DNA of 58,011 bases from Acinetobacter sp. MB5 (GCF_003261585.1 NZ_POVU01000017.1:1-58011), one strand, 5' to 3'; numbered from the stretch's first letter, positions 38,489 to 48,015 are shown. Program-made: numbers and translations. The notes: generated by a model not told the origin, from the letters alone.

Positions 38489-39219
38489 CACAAGAACGAA
38501 AAGTTGCATTAGTTACAGGCGCAAGTCGTGGTATTGGTGCTGCGATTGCGCAACAACTTATCCAAGATGGCTTTTTTGTGGTAGGTACAGCGACTTCTGA
38601 ATCTGGCGCAGAGAAATTGACTCAGCAATTTGCAGACAACGGTACAGGTGCTGTCCTTGATGTGCGTAATGCTGAAGCAATTGAGCAATTAGTTTCTGAT
38701 ATTGAGCAAAAGTATGGTTCAGTATTGGTATTGGTTAACAATGCGGGTATTACGCGTGATAACTTGTTGCTACGCATGTCAGAAGATGACTGGGATGATA
38801 TTTTAAATATTCATTTAAAAGCAGTTTATCGTTTATCTAAACGTGTATTGAAGGGTATGACTCGTGCACGTTTTGGTCGCATTATTAACATCAGTTCCGT
38901 AGTTGCACATTTTGCAAACCCAGGTCAGGCAAACTATTCTGCTGCTAAAGCAGGTATTGAAGCGTTCAGTCGCAGTCTGGCGAAAGAAATGGGTAGCCGT
39001 CAAATTACGGTGAACTGTGTTGCACCAGGCTTTATTGCAACTGAGATGACTGATCAGTTAAGTGAAGAAATTCGTAAGAAAATGAGTGAGCAAGTTGCAC
39101 TTGGTCGTCTAGGCGAACCTCAAGACATCGCAAATGCGGTCAGCTTCCTTGCGAGTGACAAATCCAGTTACATTACAGGTAATGTATTACATGTAAATGG
39201 TGGGTTGTATATGGCTTAA
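38485..39219 (+). CDS. fabG: 3-oxoacyl-[acyl-carrier-protein] reductase
   Basis: The 244-residue short-chain dehydrogenase reduces beta-ketoacyl-ACP with NADPH. It has the cofactor motif TGASRGIG, NNAGITRDNLLLRM, catalytic Ser in INISSVV, and YSAAKAG with Tyr and Lys. GAAGGA lies inside the end of fabD. It is followed by an 86-bp gap and acpP. Confidence 0.96.
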   Translation: MTQERKVALVTGASRGIGAAIAQQLIQDGFFVVGTATSESGAEKLTQQFADNGTGAVLDVRNAEAIEQLVSDIEQKYGSVLVLVNNAGITRDNLLLRMSEDDWDDILNIHLKAVYRLSKRVLKGMTRARFGRIINISSVVAHFANPGQANYSAAKAGIEAFSRSLAKEMGSRQITVNCVAPGFIATEMTDQLSEEIRKKMSEQVALGRLGEPQDIANAVSFLASDKSSYITGNVLHVNGGLYMA

Positions 39220-39305
39220 TCCTAAGCTATTAAACTTTTAAATTTTTTTATATTCAATTAAACTAACGGCATTAAAAAACGCCACAAGCAATGAGGAGAA
39301 TTCCT

Positions 39306-39542
39306 GTGAGCGATATCGAACAACGCGTTAAGCAAGCAGTAGCTGAACAATTAGGTATGCGTGCTGAAGAAATCAAAAACGAAGCATCTTTCACAGATGA
39401 TTTGGGTGCGGATTCTTTAGACCTAGTTGAACTTGTTATGTCTTTCGAAAATGACTTCGACATCACTATCCCTGATGAAGATTCAAACGAAATCACAACT
39501 GTTCAATCAGCGATTGACTATGTAACTAAAAAACTTGGTTAA
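39306..39542 (+). CDS. acpP: acyl carrier protein
   Basis: The 78-residue acidic protein starts with GTG at 39306, supported by GAGGAG seven bases upstream, and begins [10 protein letters not shown]. Ser37 in [12 protein letters not shown] receives the phosphopantetheine arm. It carries growing acyl chains for fatty acid, lipid A and biotin precursor synthesis. A strong terminator follows; fabF is not in this window. Confidence 0.96.
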   Translation: MSDIEQRVKQAVAEQLGMRAEEIKNEASFTDDLGADSLDLVELVMSFENDFDITIPDEDSNEITTVQSAIDYVTKKLG

Positions 39543-39560
39543 TTAGTTACAGATGTGGAA

Positions 39561-39587
39561 AAGCCGCTTTTATAGCGGCTTTTTTAT
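39561..39587 (+). terminator. Rho-independent terminator of acpP
   Basis: The perfect 8-bp stem AAGCCGCT/AGCGGCTT with a 5-nt loop is followed by T6. Confidence 0.9.
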
Positions 39588-39858
39588 TGCTGATATTTCG
39601 CCATCAATAAACTTTGCGAGTTCAATGCATGTTTGATTGAGCTAAATCGATTTTTTATACACCTTTTTGATTTTTCTGACACGGTATTCAAATAAACTCC
39701 AATTTGCTTGGAGATAAGCAGAAAAATGGTACAAGCCATCATAAAAAAGCTGCGCTAAACACATATATCACTTAATTTCGAGACTTACCATTTTGCAGCT
39801 AAAAGTAAACGATCTGCTGTGTGTTTGGATTTTTAAGTTGTTACTGCCTTGAAAATAA
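39588..39858. other. non-coding gap after acpP
   Basis: About 270 bp without a supportable gene. A small hairpin CTCCAA-TTTGC-TTGGAG is at 39697-39713, without a T-run. No promoter, IS end or known RNA could be recognised. Confidence 0.5.
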
Positions 39859-39887
39859 CAATGCCTAATGCAGGACATTAGGCATTG
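39859..39887 (-). terminator. 12-bp perfect inverted repeat, probable terminator of the amine-oxidase operon
   Basis: CAATGCCTAATG and its exact complement flank a 5-nt loop, 42 bp past the stop of the leftward oxidoreductase gene. A short T-rich stretch (TTATTTTC) follows on the minus strand. Confidence 0.65.
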
Positions 39888-39929
39888 GGTTGGTTGTTTA
39901 TTTATTGCGTTTAAATGGCGATAGCAGGC

Positions 39930-41348
39930 TTAGAATGACACCATCTTGCCTGGATTCATCATGGCACCTAAACCATAAGCACCTTTCGCCATAGGAATCA
40001 CTAATGGCGCTAATGCACGCCCAAATGTAATGTCTTTATGCTGGATTTGTGTGAGCATTTCAAAATCTTTGGCGTGCCCAACAAAATCATCTGCAATTGC
40101 TTTACCAATTCTGACGGTTTGAGCGACACCGTGACCACTCCAACCATGCACGGCATAGATTGGGAACTTTTCGCCAAATTTGCGACTGTCCGTTGCACCA
40201 TTTACGGTTAAATCTGTCGTCCCGCTCCAGACAAAGTCAAGTTTCACCTGTTTAAGTTGCGGGAAAACGCTATTTATACGACTTAAAAGATATTGATAGG
40301 TTTTTTCAGGGCTCCAGCAACTTCCAGTGCCCTGTCCACCAAAAAGCAAACGATTTTTGCTGACACCACGATAATAATCGATCTGGAACTGTGTGTCGTA
40401 GACAGGATGATCACTTGGTAATAGCTCAGTTAAATCGACTTCGAGCGGTGCAGTCGTGCAGACATAGGTGTAAAAAGGGATGGTGGTCTGATTATGCTGT
40501 GGCAGCAATTTAAATGAGGCATGATGCACGCCAATCACAACACTCTTACGCGCTTTAATTGTACCATTCGCTGTATGCACATAAATTCCATCATCACGTT
40601 CTTCAATTTCGGTCACTTCGGTGCGCTCATAGATGGTTCCGCCATTTTGCAAGAAGCCGTAAGCAATGCCGCGGTTGAGTGCTAATGGATGAATATGCCC
40701 ACCTAGACTATCCATCAGTCCACCAAAATAGCTTTCCGATTTGACGTGATCGAACAATTCATGTTTGCCCACGACACGGGTATGGTTTTCACCTAGGTAT
40801 TTACGTGCATCTGAGCCTTGTGTCAGTGCCACAAGATGCCCTTCATGTACAGCAGCGGTAATGTGCCCACGTTTACGTTGCAAGTCGAGTTGATATTTTG
40901 CAGCGATGTTGTCAATCAGTTGCATGGCTTCAACGGAAGTAAAATTCCAGAGACGTTTGGCATCTTCATGACTGAAATGTTCGATCATCTCTTCAGCTTC
41001 CCAACGTGCAAGCCCTGGCGTGAGCTGACCACCATTACGTCCTGATGCGGCACTACCAATACGATCTTTGTCAAGCAGAATGGTTTCTACGCCTTGTTCA
41101 GCAAGGTGAAGGGCAGTAGATGAACCCAAAAGTCCACCACCAATGACCACAACATCGCATTCTGTATGGGTTTCTAGCGCATCAAAGCTGTGCCATTCTG
41201 CCAAAGAGCTTTCGTAATAGTTGGCTGGGCTTTCAATTTGCCCATGTTTAGGGTTAATCCAGTTCCAGTCTTTGCCGTTAAGCTGGTTGATACTGACTTT
41301 AAATTCAACATCATTCAGCAAGGTTGGTTTGTTAACCAGTTTTTGCAT
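39930..41348 (-). CDS. FAD-dependent oxidoreductase, probable gamma-glutamylputrescine oxidase (PuuB-like)
   Basis: The ATG at 41348, with AGTGAG upstream, gives 472 residues; a GTG four codons earlier is possible. It is a DAO-family flavoprotein with the Rossmann motif DVVVIGGGLLGSSTALHLAEQG, SAASGRNGGQLTPG, and a C-terminal VHGWSGHGVAQTVRIG. This pattern fits PuuB/OrdL-type oxidases, which oxidise gamma-glutamylputrescine or related amines. It lies 21 bp after a PuuP-like permease on the same strand, consistent with uptake and oxidation of an amine or amino acid. Substrate inferred. Confidence 0.8.
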   Translation of the reverse strand: MQKLVNKPTLLNDVEFKVSINQLNGKDWNWINPKHGQIESPANYYESSLAEWHSFDALETHTECDVVVIGGGLLGSSTALHLAEQGVETILLDKDRIGSAASGRNGGQLTPGLARWEAEEMIEHFSHEDAKRLWNFTSVEAMQLIDNIAAKYQLDLQRKRGHITAAVHEGHLVALTQGSDARKYLGENHTRVVGKHELFDHVKSESYFGGLMDSLGGHIHPLALNRGIAYGFLQNGGTIYERTEVTEIEERDDGIYVHTANGTIKARKSVVIGVHHASFKLLPQHNQTTIPFYTYVCTTAPLEVDLTELLPSDHPVYDTQFQIDYYRGVSKNRLLFGGQGTGSCWSPEKTYQYLLSRINSVFPQLKQVKLDFVWSGTTDLTVNGATDSRKFGEKFPIYAVHGWSGHGVAQTVRIGKAIADDFVGHAKDFEMLTQIQHKDITFGRALAPLVIPMAKGAYGLGAMMNPGKMVSF

Positions 41349-41369
41349 TTTGATACTCACTTGACTTGA

Positions 41370-42701
41370 TTAATATGCACTTTCAATCGCAATGGATTGT
41401 TTGCGTGCTTTTTTATAAATAAAGAACAGGATGCCAATGCCAAGCCATGTGCCACCAAAAGTCAGCGCGGATTTTTCAAGATTCATCCATAAACAGACAA
41501 TTGCAGCCACAGAGATCAGCGGAAGAATGGCATTGAAGAAAAGATTTTTGAGTCCTTGGCGCTCTTTGTTGCGCACATAAAATTGCATGAAGACTGAGAA
41601 ATTAACCGCAGTAAATGCAACGAGAGCACCAAAACTGATTAGGTTCACGACTTGTGCAAGATCAAGAAAAATTGCACTTAGAGAGACGAGACCGATGAAT
41701 AATGTAGCGTATAAAGGTGTGCCGAAGCGTGGATGAATGCTGCCTAGGGTCTTTTTATGGAAAATACCATCACGGCCCATAATATAGATCAGACGTGAAG
41801 CACTGGCATGGCTCGCTAAACCAGAAGCAACGGTATTCATGATTTGACCTGTTAAGAAAACAGATTGAAATAATGCACCACCGACATACATGACAATTTC
41901 AGGAAGCGCTTCATCTGGATGTTTGAATTGAGCATTGGTCGGGAAGTACAGTTGGATAAACCATGCTGCTGTAAAGAAAATCACACCACCGATCAGCGTG
42001 GTGAGCATAACCGCACGGGGAATATTACGTTTAGGGTCTTTAGTTTCATGTGAAAGGGTTGTGACTGCATCAAACCCTAGGAATGAGAAACAGAGAATAG
42101 ATGCACCTGCAATCAGGGGTAAAATATGCGTATTTCCATGCACTAATGGTGCAAGTGTCAGCACATGTTCATAGCCTTGAGTGGTTCCAACACCATGAAT
42201 GACAAGATAAACGAAGAACACCATTAAAGTGACAGGTGCTAATACAAAGATGAGGCTTAGATTAGCTAAAAGATTGACTCTAAAGCAGTTAATGAGTGTG
42301 ACCACACCTGCTGCAACCAGAACCCATGCCCAGTAAGGTACACTTGGAATAATCGCTTCCAGATAAATACCGCAAAGTAGCGCATTGATGAGTGGTAAGA
42401 GAATGTAGTCGAGTAGAGAGCACCAGCCGACAAAGAATCCAAGAGATGACCCACAGCTTTCAGCGGTGTAAGTATATGCTGAGCCTGGTTTTTCAGAAAC
42501 ACGGCTAAAGCGGGCATAGCTAAAAGCGGTCAACAGCATGGCGACTAGTGCAAATAGGTATGCCAAAGGAACATGTCCTTCGGTTGTCCCTGAAACAATA
42601 CCAAATGTGTCGAATACAGTCATTGGAGTCATGTATGCAACGCCTACTACGATCACTTGCCATAGTGATAGTTTTTTTAAATGAACTTCATCTTGCAGCA
42701 T
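41370..42701 (-). CDS. APC-family amino acid/polyamine permease (PuuP-like)
   Basis: The 443-residue protein has 12 predicted membrane segments and the APC-superfamily start LSLWQVIVVGVAYMTPMTVFDTFGI. ISF/GFDA-type residues in FSFLGFDAVTTLSHETKDPKRNIPRA follow. It resembles the putrescine importer PuuP. With the adjacent oxidase it would import and degrade an amine. It is divergent from the HTH gene at 42805. Substrate not proven. Confidence 0.82.
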   Translation of the reverse strand: MLQDEVHLKKLSLWQVIVVGVAYMTPMTVFDTFGIVSGTTEGHVPLAYLFALVAMLLTAFSYARFSRVSEKPGSAYTYTAESCGSSLGFFVGWCSLLDYILLPLINALLCGIYLEAIIPSVPYWAWVLVAAGVVTLINCFRVNLLANLSLIFVLAPVTLMVFFVYLVIHGVGTTQGYEHVLTLAPLVHGNTHILPLIAGASILCFSFLGFDAVTTLSHETKDPKRNIPRAVMLTTLIGGVIFFTAAWFIQLYFPTNAQFKHPDEALPEIVMYVGGALFQSVFLTGQIMNTVASGLASHASASRLIYIMGRDGIFHKKTLGSIHPRFGTPLYATLFIGLVSLSAIFLDLAQVVNLISFGALVAFTAVNFSVFMQFYVRNKERQGLKNLFFNAILPLISVAAIVCLWMNLEKSALTFGGTWLGIGILFFIYKKARKQSIAIESAY

Positions 42702-42804
42702 AATCTAATCCTTGTAACAATAATAATCCCTGTGGGGAATATTCAAACATATTTTTATTTGTGCATAAAGTGTGCCATTAATATTTTTTTTTGAGAGGAT
42801 TAAT

Positions 42805-43164
42805 ATGCCGAAATATACAATTGAAATTAGAAAGGCTGCATTAGAGGCTTATCGGAAAACAGATTATAAAGTTGCTGTATGTAAGCAATTTAATATCTCA
42901 AGAGTGACCTTGGATGCATGGATTAAGCTTGAAGAAGAGACAGGAAGCTTGCAACCAAAGCCGAGTAAGAAACGTGGTGCTCCATCGCATATTCTAGACT
43001 GGGAAGCCTTTCAAAATTTCATAAAAAAACATAAATTTCAAAATATTAGTGACTTGATTCCATTGTTTGAACAAGAGTTTGGTTACAGTGTTTCTTACGC
43101 AGTTTTGGTGCGTGCAATCCATATTTTGGGACTTCGTCGCCGCCGTGGACGGTTCTATGCATGA
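42805..43164 (+). CDS. solitary IS630-OrfA-like helix-turn-helix protein
   Basis: The ATG at 42805 has GAGAGG upstream and gives 119 residues. An N-terminal HTH (about 5-45, IRKAALEAYRKTDYKVAVCKQFNISRVTLDAWIKLEEETGSL type) is followed by a basic linker and a second helical domain (about 60-115, DWEAFQNFIKKHKF...VLVRAIHILGLRRRRGR). This is the layout of the first frame of two-frame IS630 transposases. No DDE-domain frame follows and no terminal inverted repeats were seen, so it is an IS remnant or a domesticated DNA-binding protein. A 22-bp tandem array begins 22 bp past its stop. Confidence 0.7.
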   Translation: MPKYTIEIRKAALEAYRKTDYKVAVCKQFNISRVTLDAWIKLEEETGSLQPKPSKKRGAPSHILDWEAFQNFIKKHKFQNISDLIPLFEQEFGYSVSYAVLVRAIHILGLRRRRGRFYA

Positions 43165-43185
43165 GCTAAATATGTATGAAAATAT

Positions 43186-43449
43186 TGATAAATATAAATG
43201 CAAAAATGTTTAATTATTAAAATAAAAAAGTAAATTTTAAATATTAAAAAAGTAATGTTTTATTTTTTAAAAAGTAAGTTTTTAATATTAAAAAAGTAAA
43301 TTAATAAATATAAAAATGTAAATATTTAATTATAAAAACGTAAATTTATAAATATAAAAATGTAAAATTATAATTATAAAAAAGTATGGTTAAATTTATA
43401 AAAAAGTAAATTTATAAAAATAAAAATGTAAAATTATAAAAAATAAGCA
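43186..43449. repeat. 22-bp AT-rich tandem array, 11-12 units in strict register
   Basis: The GT that opens each unit recurs at 43208, 43230, 43252, 43274, 43296, 43318, 43340, 43362, 43384, 43406 and 43428, exactly 22 bp apart every time. Units begin GTAAATTTAT and end TATAAAAA plus one variable base. They differ at several positions but never in length. A weaker unit may lie at 43186-43207, and the last one is degenerate. The run of A5-A6 once per 22 bp (about two helical turns) predicts curved DNA. It lies between the orphan HTH gene and the capsule export operon. Confidence 0.9.
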
Positions 43450-43737
43450 TTCTATAAGTAGGCAAAAAGTGCTTGTTTGTAGTGCGGGTGAGATATTTTG
43501 GGGAGTGTGTCACGAAATCATGAATTGGTGAGATGGAATGAGAGAAATTACAAAAGTATTTGTTAAAAAAACTATAGATATACAAAATCCTTTTCTTTAA
43601 AAGAAACTTAGATTTATTAGTTTTTCTGTTGATATTCTAAACAAATAAGGCTTTTTAATGATAAGCGAACTATGTATGATGGCTCACCATAAAAATACAG
43701 TTTTTAGATCATCCTAGATAACATTCAAGAGCCTAAT
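43450..43737. other. leader/promoter region of the capsule export genes
   Basis: About 290 bp with no gene. It holds a dyad TTTCTTT-A-AAAGAAA at 43592-43606 and a possible promoter TTGATA (43629-43634) with TTTTTA 17 bp on. An RfaH ops element was looked for and not found. Confidence 0.4.
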
Positions 43738-44556
43738 ATGACCCTCCCTGTAGGAAGAAAATTACCTCATCTCAAACCACGTGGTGGTCTTCAGGTGATG
43801 TATGCTGCAATCCGTGCATTGTTTCTACGAGAATTACAAACGCGATTTGGTCATTACCGATTGGGATATTTGTGGGTTTTTCTTGAACCATTATTCAATA
43901 TTGGGATTATGGTGCTGCTATTTGGAACCATAATGAAGAGAACTTTACCTGGTATTGATTATGAAATTTTTCTAATTAATGGCATTATTCCTTTTTTTAT
44001 GTTTAGAACGGGAATATCTCAAGCTTTAAGTGCTGCTGCATCCAATCAAGGTTTGTTTAGCTATCGACCTGTCCGCCCAATAGATGCATTGTTGGCACGT
44101 AATCTTTTAGAGCTTTTTCTCAGTTTCATTACCTATGTTTTTTTCAGTGTGATTGTACTTTGGTTTGGTTACCATATGAGTTTTGAGGCTATACCTGAGT
44201 TATTAGGGTATTGGTTGTCATTATTTGTCTTTATGGTTGGTTGTAGCCTGATTTTTATGGTGATCGGCGATTTTTCGAAGGAACTAGGAAAGTTCTTATC
44301 TGTTTTTTTTACAGTGCTCTATTTCCTTTCAGGAATCGTGTATTCAATTCATCTTATTCCTGTTCAGTATCAACAATATTTACTTTGGAATCCGATCATT
44401 CATGTTATTGAATTGATGCGGCATGCGGTGTCACCGAGTTATCCATTGGTTGTAGGTATTAGCCTTATCTATTTTTGGATATGGACAGTAGCTAGTCTAT
44501 TTCTCGGTTTACTTCTATATAAACGTTTTGAGCGCCGTATGGTGAAATCGAAATGA
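43738..44556 (+). CDS. kpsM: capsule polysaccharide ABC exporter, permease (KpsM/CtrC/BexB family)
   Basis: The 272-residue ABC-2 type permease has about six membrane segments and an amphipathic N-terminal stretch (FLRELQTRFGHYRLGYLWVFLEPLF) typical of KpsM. With KpsT it moves lipid-linked capsule across the inner membrane. It is first in kpsM-T-E-D; its stop overlaps kpsT by 4 bp. Base composition is moderate compared with the AT-rich central genes. Confidence 0.92.
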   Translation: MTLPVGRKLPHLKPRGGLQVMYAAIRALFLRELQTRFGHYRLGYLWVFLEPLFNIGIMVLLFGTIMKRTLPGIDYEIFLINGIIPFFMFRTGISQALSAAASNQGLFSYRPVRPIDALLARNLLELFLSFITYVFFSVIVLWFGYHMSFEAIPELLGYWLSLFVFMVGCSLIFMVIGDFSKELGKFLSVFFTVLYFLSGIVYSIHLIPVQYQQYLLWNPIIHVIELMRHAVSPSYPLVVGISLIYFWIWTVASLFLGLLLYKRFERRMVKSK

Positions 44557-45224
44557 TCGAATTACGTCGTTTAACAAAATCTTATGTCACGCCGAAAGGT
44601 CGTCATTTTGTTTTTAAAGACCTAAATGCAATTTTACCTGAGGATAAAAGTGTTGCCTTGCTCGGTAAAAATGGAGCAGGAAAAAGCACCTTGCTTCGAA
44701 TTATTGGTGGCATTGACTATGCTGATTCTGGTCAAGTTCTTAGTAAAAAATCTATTTCATGGCCTGTGGCTTTGGCGGGTGGCTTTCAAGGTAGCTTGAC
44801 AGCACGTCAAAATGTACGCTTTGTCGCACGTTTATATGTTTCAAATGAAGATGAAGTCCAACAGGTGGTCGACTTCGTGGAAGATTTTGCCGAAATTGGT
44901 AAATATTTTGATATGCCAATAAAAAGTTATTCCTCCGGTATGCGTTCACGGATCGGGTTTGGTTTAAGTATGGCATTTAATTTTGATTACTATTTGCTCG
45001 ATGAAGCGGGTGCTGTTGGTGATGCATCTTTCCGCAAGAAGAGCCAAAAGTTGTTAGATGAGCTAAAAGAAAAGTCCAATATTATTATGGTTTCACATGA
45101 CTTAAATGATTTAACTCGAAATTGCGATGTCGCATTCTTGGTTAGAGACGGAAAAGCAGAATATTTTGAAAATGTTCAGGATGCGGTAGAGGTGTATAAA
45201 GCATATGCAATCCAAAATAAATAA
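44553..45224 (+). CDS. kpsT: capsule polysaccharide ABC exporter, ATPase (KpsT/CtrD/BexA family)
   Basis: The 223-residue ATPase has Walker A GKNGAGKST (38-46), signature YSSGMRSRIGFGLS, Walker B YYLLDEAGAVGD and switch His in VSHDL, all intact. The short 220-residue form without a carbohydrate-binding tail is that of group 2/3 capsule exporters rather than O-antigen Wzt. It overlaps kpsM by 4 bp and kpsE by 20 bp. Confidence 0.93.
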   Translation: MIELRRLTKSYVTPKGRHFVFKDLNAILPEDKSVALLGKNGAGKSTLLRIIGGIDYADSGQVLSKKSISWPVALAGGFQGSLTARQNVRFVARLYVSNEDEVQQVVDFVEDFAEIGKYFDMPIKSYSSGMRSRIGFGLSMAFNFDYYLLDEAGAVGDASFRKKSQKLLDELKEKSNIIMVSHDLNDLTRNCDVAFLVRDGKAEYFENVQDAVEVYKAYAIQNK

Positions 45225-46302
45225 ACAACTGATCATTGCATATGGCGGTTTTGTTATTTTGCCACTGATTATTATTATTCTATATCTATGTTTTTTTGCA
45301 AAAGATCGTTATGAGTCTTCATCTGTACTACTGGTCAAACAGGTTGGGGAGACAGCATCATTTGATACGAGTGGGTTAAGCGCATTATTGGGTGTTGCCA
45401 ATACCAGTGGAGAGGATACCAATATTCTAAAAGAATATATCACTTCACGGGATATGGTTGAAAAATTAGATAAAACGCTCAATTTACGCAAAGCATTTAC
45501 TGCACAAAGTGATCCATTTTTTTCATTACATCCAGATGCTCCAATTGAAGATCTGGTTCAATATTTTCAAAGTAGAGTTAATGTTCAGCTCGATGAAAAA
45601 ACTATGATGCTACAGGTTTCATCTCAAGGTTTTTCACCTGCGTTTTCATTGAAGTTAAACCAAGAAATTTTGAATCAAAGTGATCTTTTTATTAATCATA
45701 TTTCACAAAGTCTTGCGACAGAGCAATTAAAGTTTGCTGAAAAGCAAGTGAAAGAAGCTACTCAGAAGTTAAATCAATCACGTGATGCATTGTTGGCATA
45801 TCAGAATAAAAATGAAATGTTTGATCCAGAAACTCAGGCAAAAGCTGTTTCAATGATTGTGGCGAATCTGCAAGGTAACTTAGCTCAACTGACCACAGAA
45901 GAACGTACTTTATTGAGCTACTTAAATCCAGATGCACCGCAAGTCATTGCGATTCGAAGCCAAATCGCGGCCGTTCAAAAGCAAATTGATGATGAAAATG
46001 CCAAATTAACCTCGTCGAATACTCAAAAACTCAACCGAAAAGTCGCAGATTTTGAGGAGCTCAAAGCTCAAGTCACCTTTGCAACAGATTTATATAAAAT
46101 TTCTTTAGCTTCTTTGGAAAAAGCACGTTTAGAAGCTTCACGGAAACTAAAGAAGTTGGTTGTTATTTCTACGCCACGTTTGGCGCAAGATGCGTTGTAT
46201 CCACGTAAAGTTTATATTTCAGTAACTGTATTTATTTTGCTGAACATTATATTTGGGATTGGTGTGCTTGTTCATTCCATCATCCGTGAACATAGAGAAT
46301 AA
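45205..46302 (+). CDS. kpsE: capsule export inner-membrane adaptor (KpsE/CtrB/BexC family)
   Basis: The 365-residue polysaccharide co-polymerase-3 class protein has a membrane segment near the N-terminus (about 9-29) and another near the C-terminus (about 335-355). Between them lies a periplasmic region with coiled coil (about 165-310). It links the KpsMT pump with the outer-membrane protein KpsD. It begins inside kpsT and is followed by kpsD after 3 bp. Confidence 0.9.
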   Translation: MQSKINKQLIIAYGGFVILPLIIIILYLCFFAKDRYESSSVLLVKQVGETASFDTSGLSALLGVANTSGEDTNILKEYITSRDMVEKLDKTLNLRKAFTAQSDPFFSLHPDAPIEDLVQYFQSRVNVQLDEKTMMLQVSSQGFSPAFSLKLNQEILNQSDLFINHISQSLATEQLKFAEKQVKEATQKLNQSRDALLAYQNKNEMFDPETQAKAVSMIVANLQGNLAQLTTEERTLLSYLNPDAPQVIAIRSQIAAVQKQIDDENAKLTSSNTQKLNRKVADFEELKAQVTFATDLYKISLASLEKARLEASRKLKKLVVISTPRLAQDALYPRKVYISVTVFILLNIIFGIGVLVHSIIREHRE

Positions 46303-46305
46303 GTC

Positions 46306-48006
46306 ATGAAGAAAATCTTACTCATTTCAACATTAACTGTCAGTATGAGCTCTGTTTTTGCGGCCGATAATACAAGTAATATGGTGCCAGCAGATTTAGC
46401 TGCATTAGGTCAAAGCGCTTCGATTGCAAGTGTTGGACGTACGCAGGCTGTTACTGATCAAACGATTTTACCTAGTCAGCCTGTAACAGATTTATCGCCG
46501 AGTAATTCGATTAAGTATCCGAATGCGAAAAATATGTTTGGCTCGCAACTCTTTAAAGGGGCTTTTGCGAGTACAGCAGGTTCAACTTTTAATGGCAGCT
46601 ATGTCATTAACCCAGGTGACAATATTAATTTACGTCTATGGGGCGCGTACCAGTTTGCAGGAACTTTAACGGTTGACCCGCAGGGCAATATCTTTGTACC
46701 CAATGTTGGGCCAGTCAAGGTTGCAGGGACAAATAATGCAAATTTGCAAAAGCTGATTGAGTCGAATATTCGAAGAGTTTATGTTGCCAATGTAGGTGTC
46801 TATGCCGCTTTAGAACAGGCTCAACCAGTAAAAGTTCTGGTGACGGGCTTTGTCAACCAACCAGGTAACTATGGTGGCGTTGCCAATGATACAGTGTTGG
46901 CTTATCTCGATCGGGCAGGTGGGGTTGATCCTGAGCGCGGAAGTTATGTTGATATTAATATCATGCGTAATGGTAAGTTAATGCAGCATGTAAACTTATA
47001 TGAATTTTTGATTGCAGGTCGCATTTTACCATTTAGTTTTAAAGATGGTGACGTGATTGTTGTTGCACCAAGACAACATACCTTTAATATCAGTGGTGAA
47101 GTTTTTAATGCCTATGATTTTGAATTTAATGTCTCTCAATTAACTGTTGCCCAAGCGTTATCTGTTGCTAAATTAAAACCAGGTGCAACCAATGTCAGTA
47201 TTATGCGTCGTCAAGGTGCAGAATATCGTAGTGAATACTATTCTTTAGCAGATGCACAAAATGTCATTTTACAAGATGGTGATCAGGTTACAGTCACTGC
47301 AGATCGTTATGCAGGCACTATTCAGGTGCGTGTAGAGGGTGCACATAAAGGTGCACATGCAGTAGTTTTACCATATGGTTCAAAATTGTCCGAAGTACTG
47401 AAGCAGATTAAACCAAATGCTTTGTCTGAAGTGGGAGCAATCCAGCTCTTTAGACCTTCGGTTGCTCAACGCCAAAAAGAAATGCTCAACACCTTGTTGG
47501 ATAAACTTGAAGAGTCGACATTAAATGTGAATTCAAGTACCCAAGAAGAGTCAGAATTGCGTACGAAAGATGCGGCACTAGTAGAAAAATTTGTGCAAAA
47601 AGCACGTTCTGTTCAGCCAAAAGGTCAGGTCGTGCTCGATCCAAAACATTTGGATAATGTGATCTTACAACAAGGTGATGTGCTTGTTATTCCAGAACAA
47701 ACATCGGTTGTTATGGTGAATGGTCAAGTCACATTCCCAAATGGTGTTGAATACAAACCGAACATGCGTGTGAAAGATTATATTGCACAAGTAGGTGGTT
47801 TTAGCCAGAAATCCAATAAATCAAAAATTATTGTTTTCCATCAAAATGGGGAAGCATTACTGGTTGGCGAGCGTTATAAGATCCAACAAGGTGATGAAAT
47901 TTTAGTCTTACCTAAAGTAACTGCAAAACCAGTTGAAATTGCTCGTGGTATTACAGAAGTTTTATATAAAATCGCTTTAGCAACTAAATATGCGATTGAT
48001 TTATAG
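46306..48006 (+). CDS. kpsD: capsule export outer-membrane/periplasmic protein (KpsD-like)
   Basis: The 566-residue protein has a Sec signal peptide (about 1-20, cleavage after VFA) without a lipobox, as in E. coli KpsD. A Poly_export domain follows (about 95-180, YVINPGDNINLRLWG and DPQGNIFVPNVGPV), then several SLBB domains (VLVTGFVNQPGNYGG; VVMVNGQVTFPNGVEY). The 558-residue E. coli protein is close in length. It forms the outer part of the export channel. Confidence 0.9.
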   Translation: MKKILLISTLTVSMSSVFAADNTSNMVPADLAALGQSASIASVGRTQAVTDQTILPSQPVTDLSPSNSIKYPNAKNMFGSQLFKGAFASTAGSTFNGSYVINPGDNINLRLWGAYQFAGTLTVDPQGNIFVPNVGPVKVAGTNNANLQKLIESNIRRVYVANVGVYAALEQAQPVKVLVTGFVNQPGNYGGVANDTVLAYLDRAGGVDPERGSYVDINIMRNGKLMQHVNLYEFLIAGRILPFSFKDGDVIVVAPRQHTFNISGEVFNAYDFEFNVSQLTVAQALSVAKLKPGATNVSIMRRQGAEYRSEYYSLADAQNVILQDGDQVTVTADRYAGTIQVRVEGAHKGAHAVVLPYGSKLSEVLKQIKPNALSEVGAIQLFRPSVAQRQKEMLNTLLDKLEESTLNVNSSTQEESELRTKDAALVEKFVQKARSVQPKGQVVLDPKHLDNVILQQGDVLVIPEQTSVVMVNGQVTFPNGVEYKPNMRVKDYIAQVGGFSQKSNKSKIIVFHQNGEALLVGERYKIQQGDEILVLPKVTAKPVEIARGITEVLYKIALATKYAIDL

Positions 48007-48015
48007 GAATAAAAT

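Noticed and set aside
43186..43449. Possible CRISPR array or plasmid iterons
   Set aside because: The units are contiguous without unique spacers, no cas or rep gene is near, and the sequence does not resemble known Acinetobacter iterons.
42702..43737. Complete IS630 element
   Set aside because: No DDE-domain frame, no terminal inverted repeats and no TA target duplication could be found.
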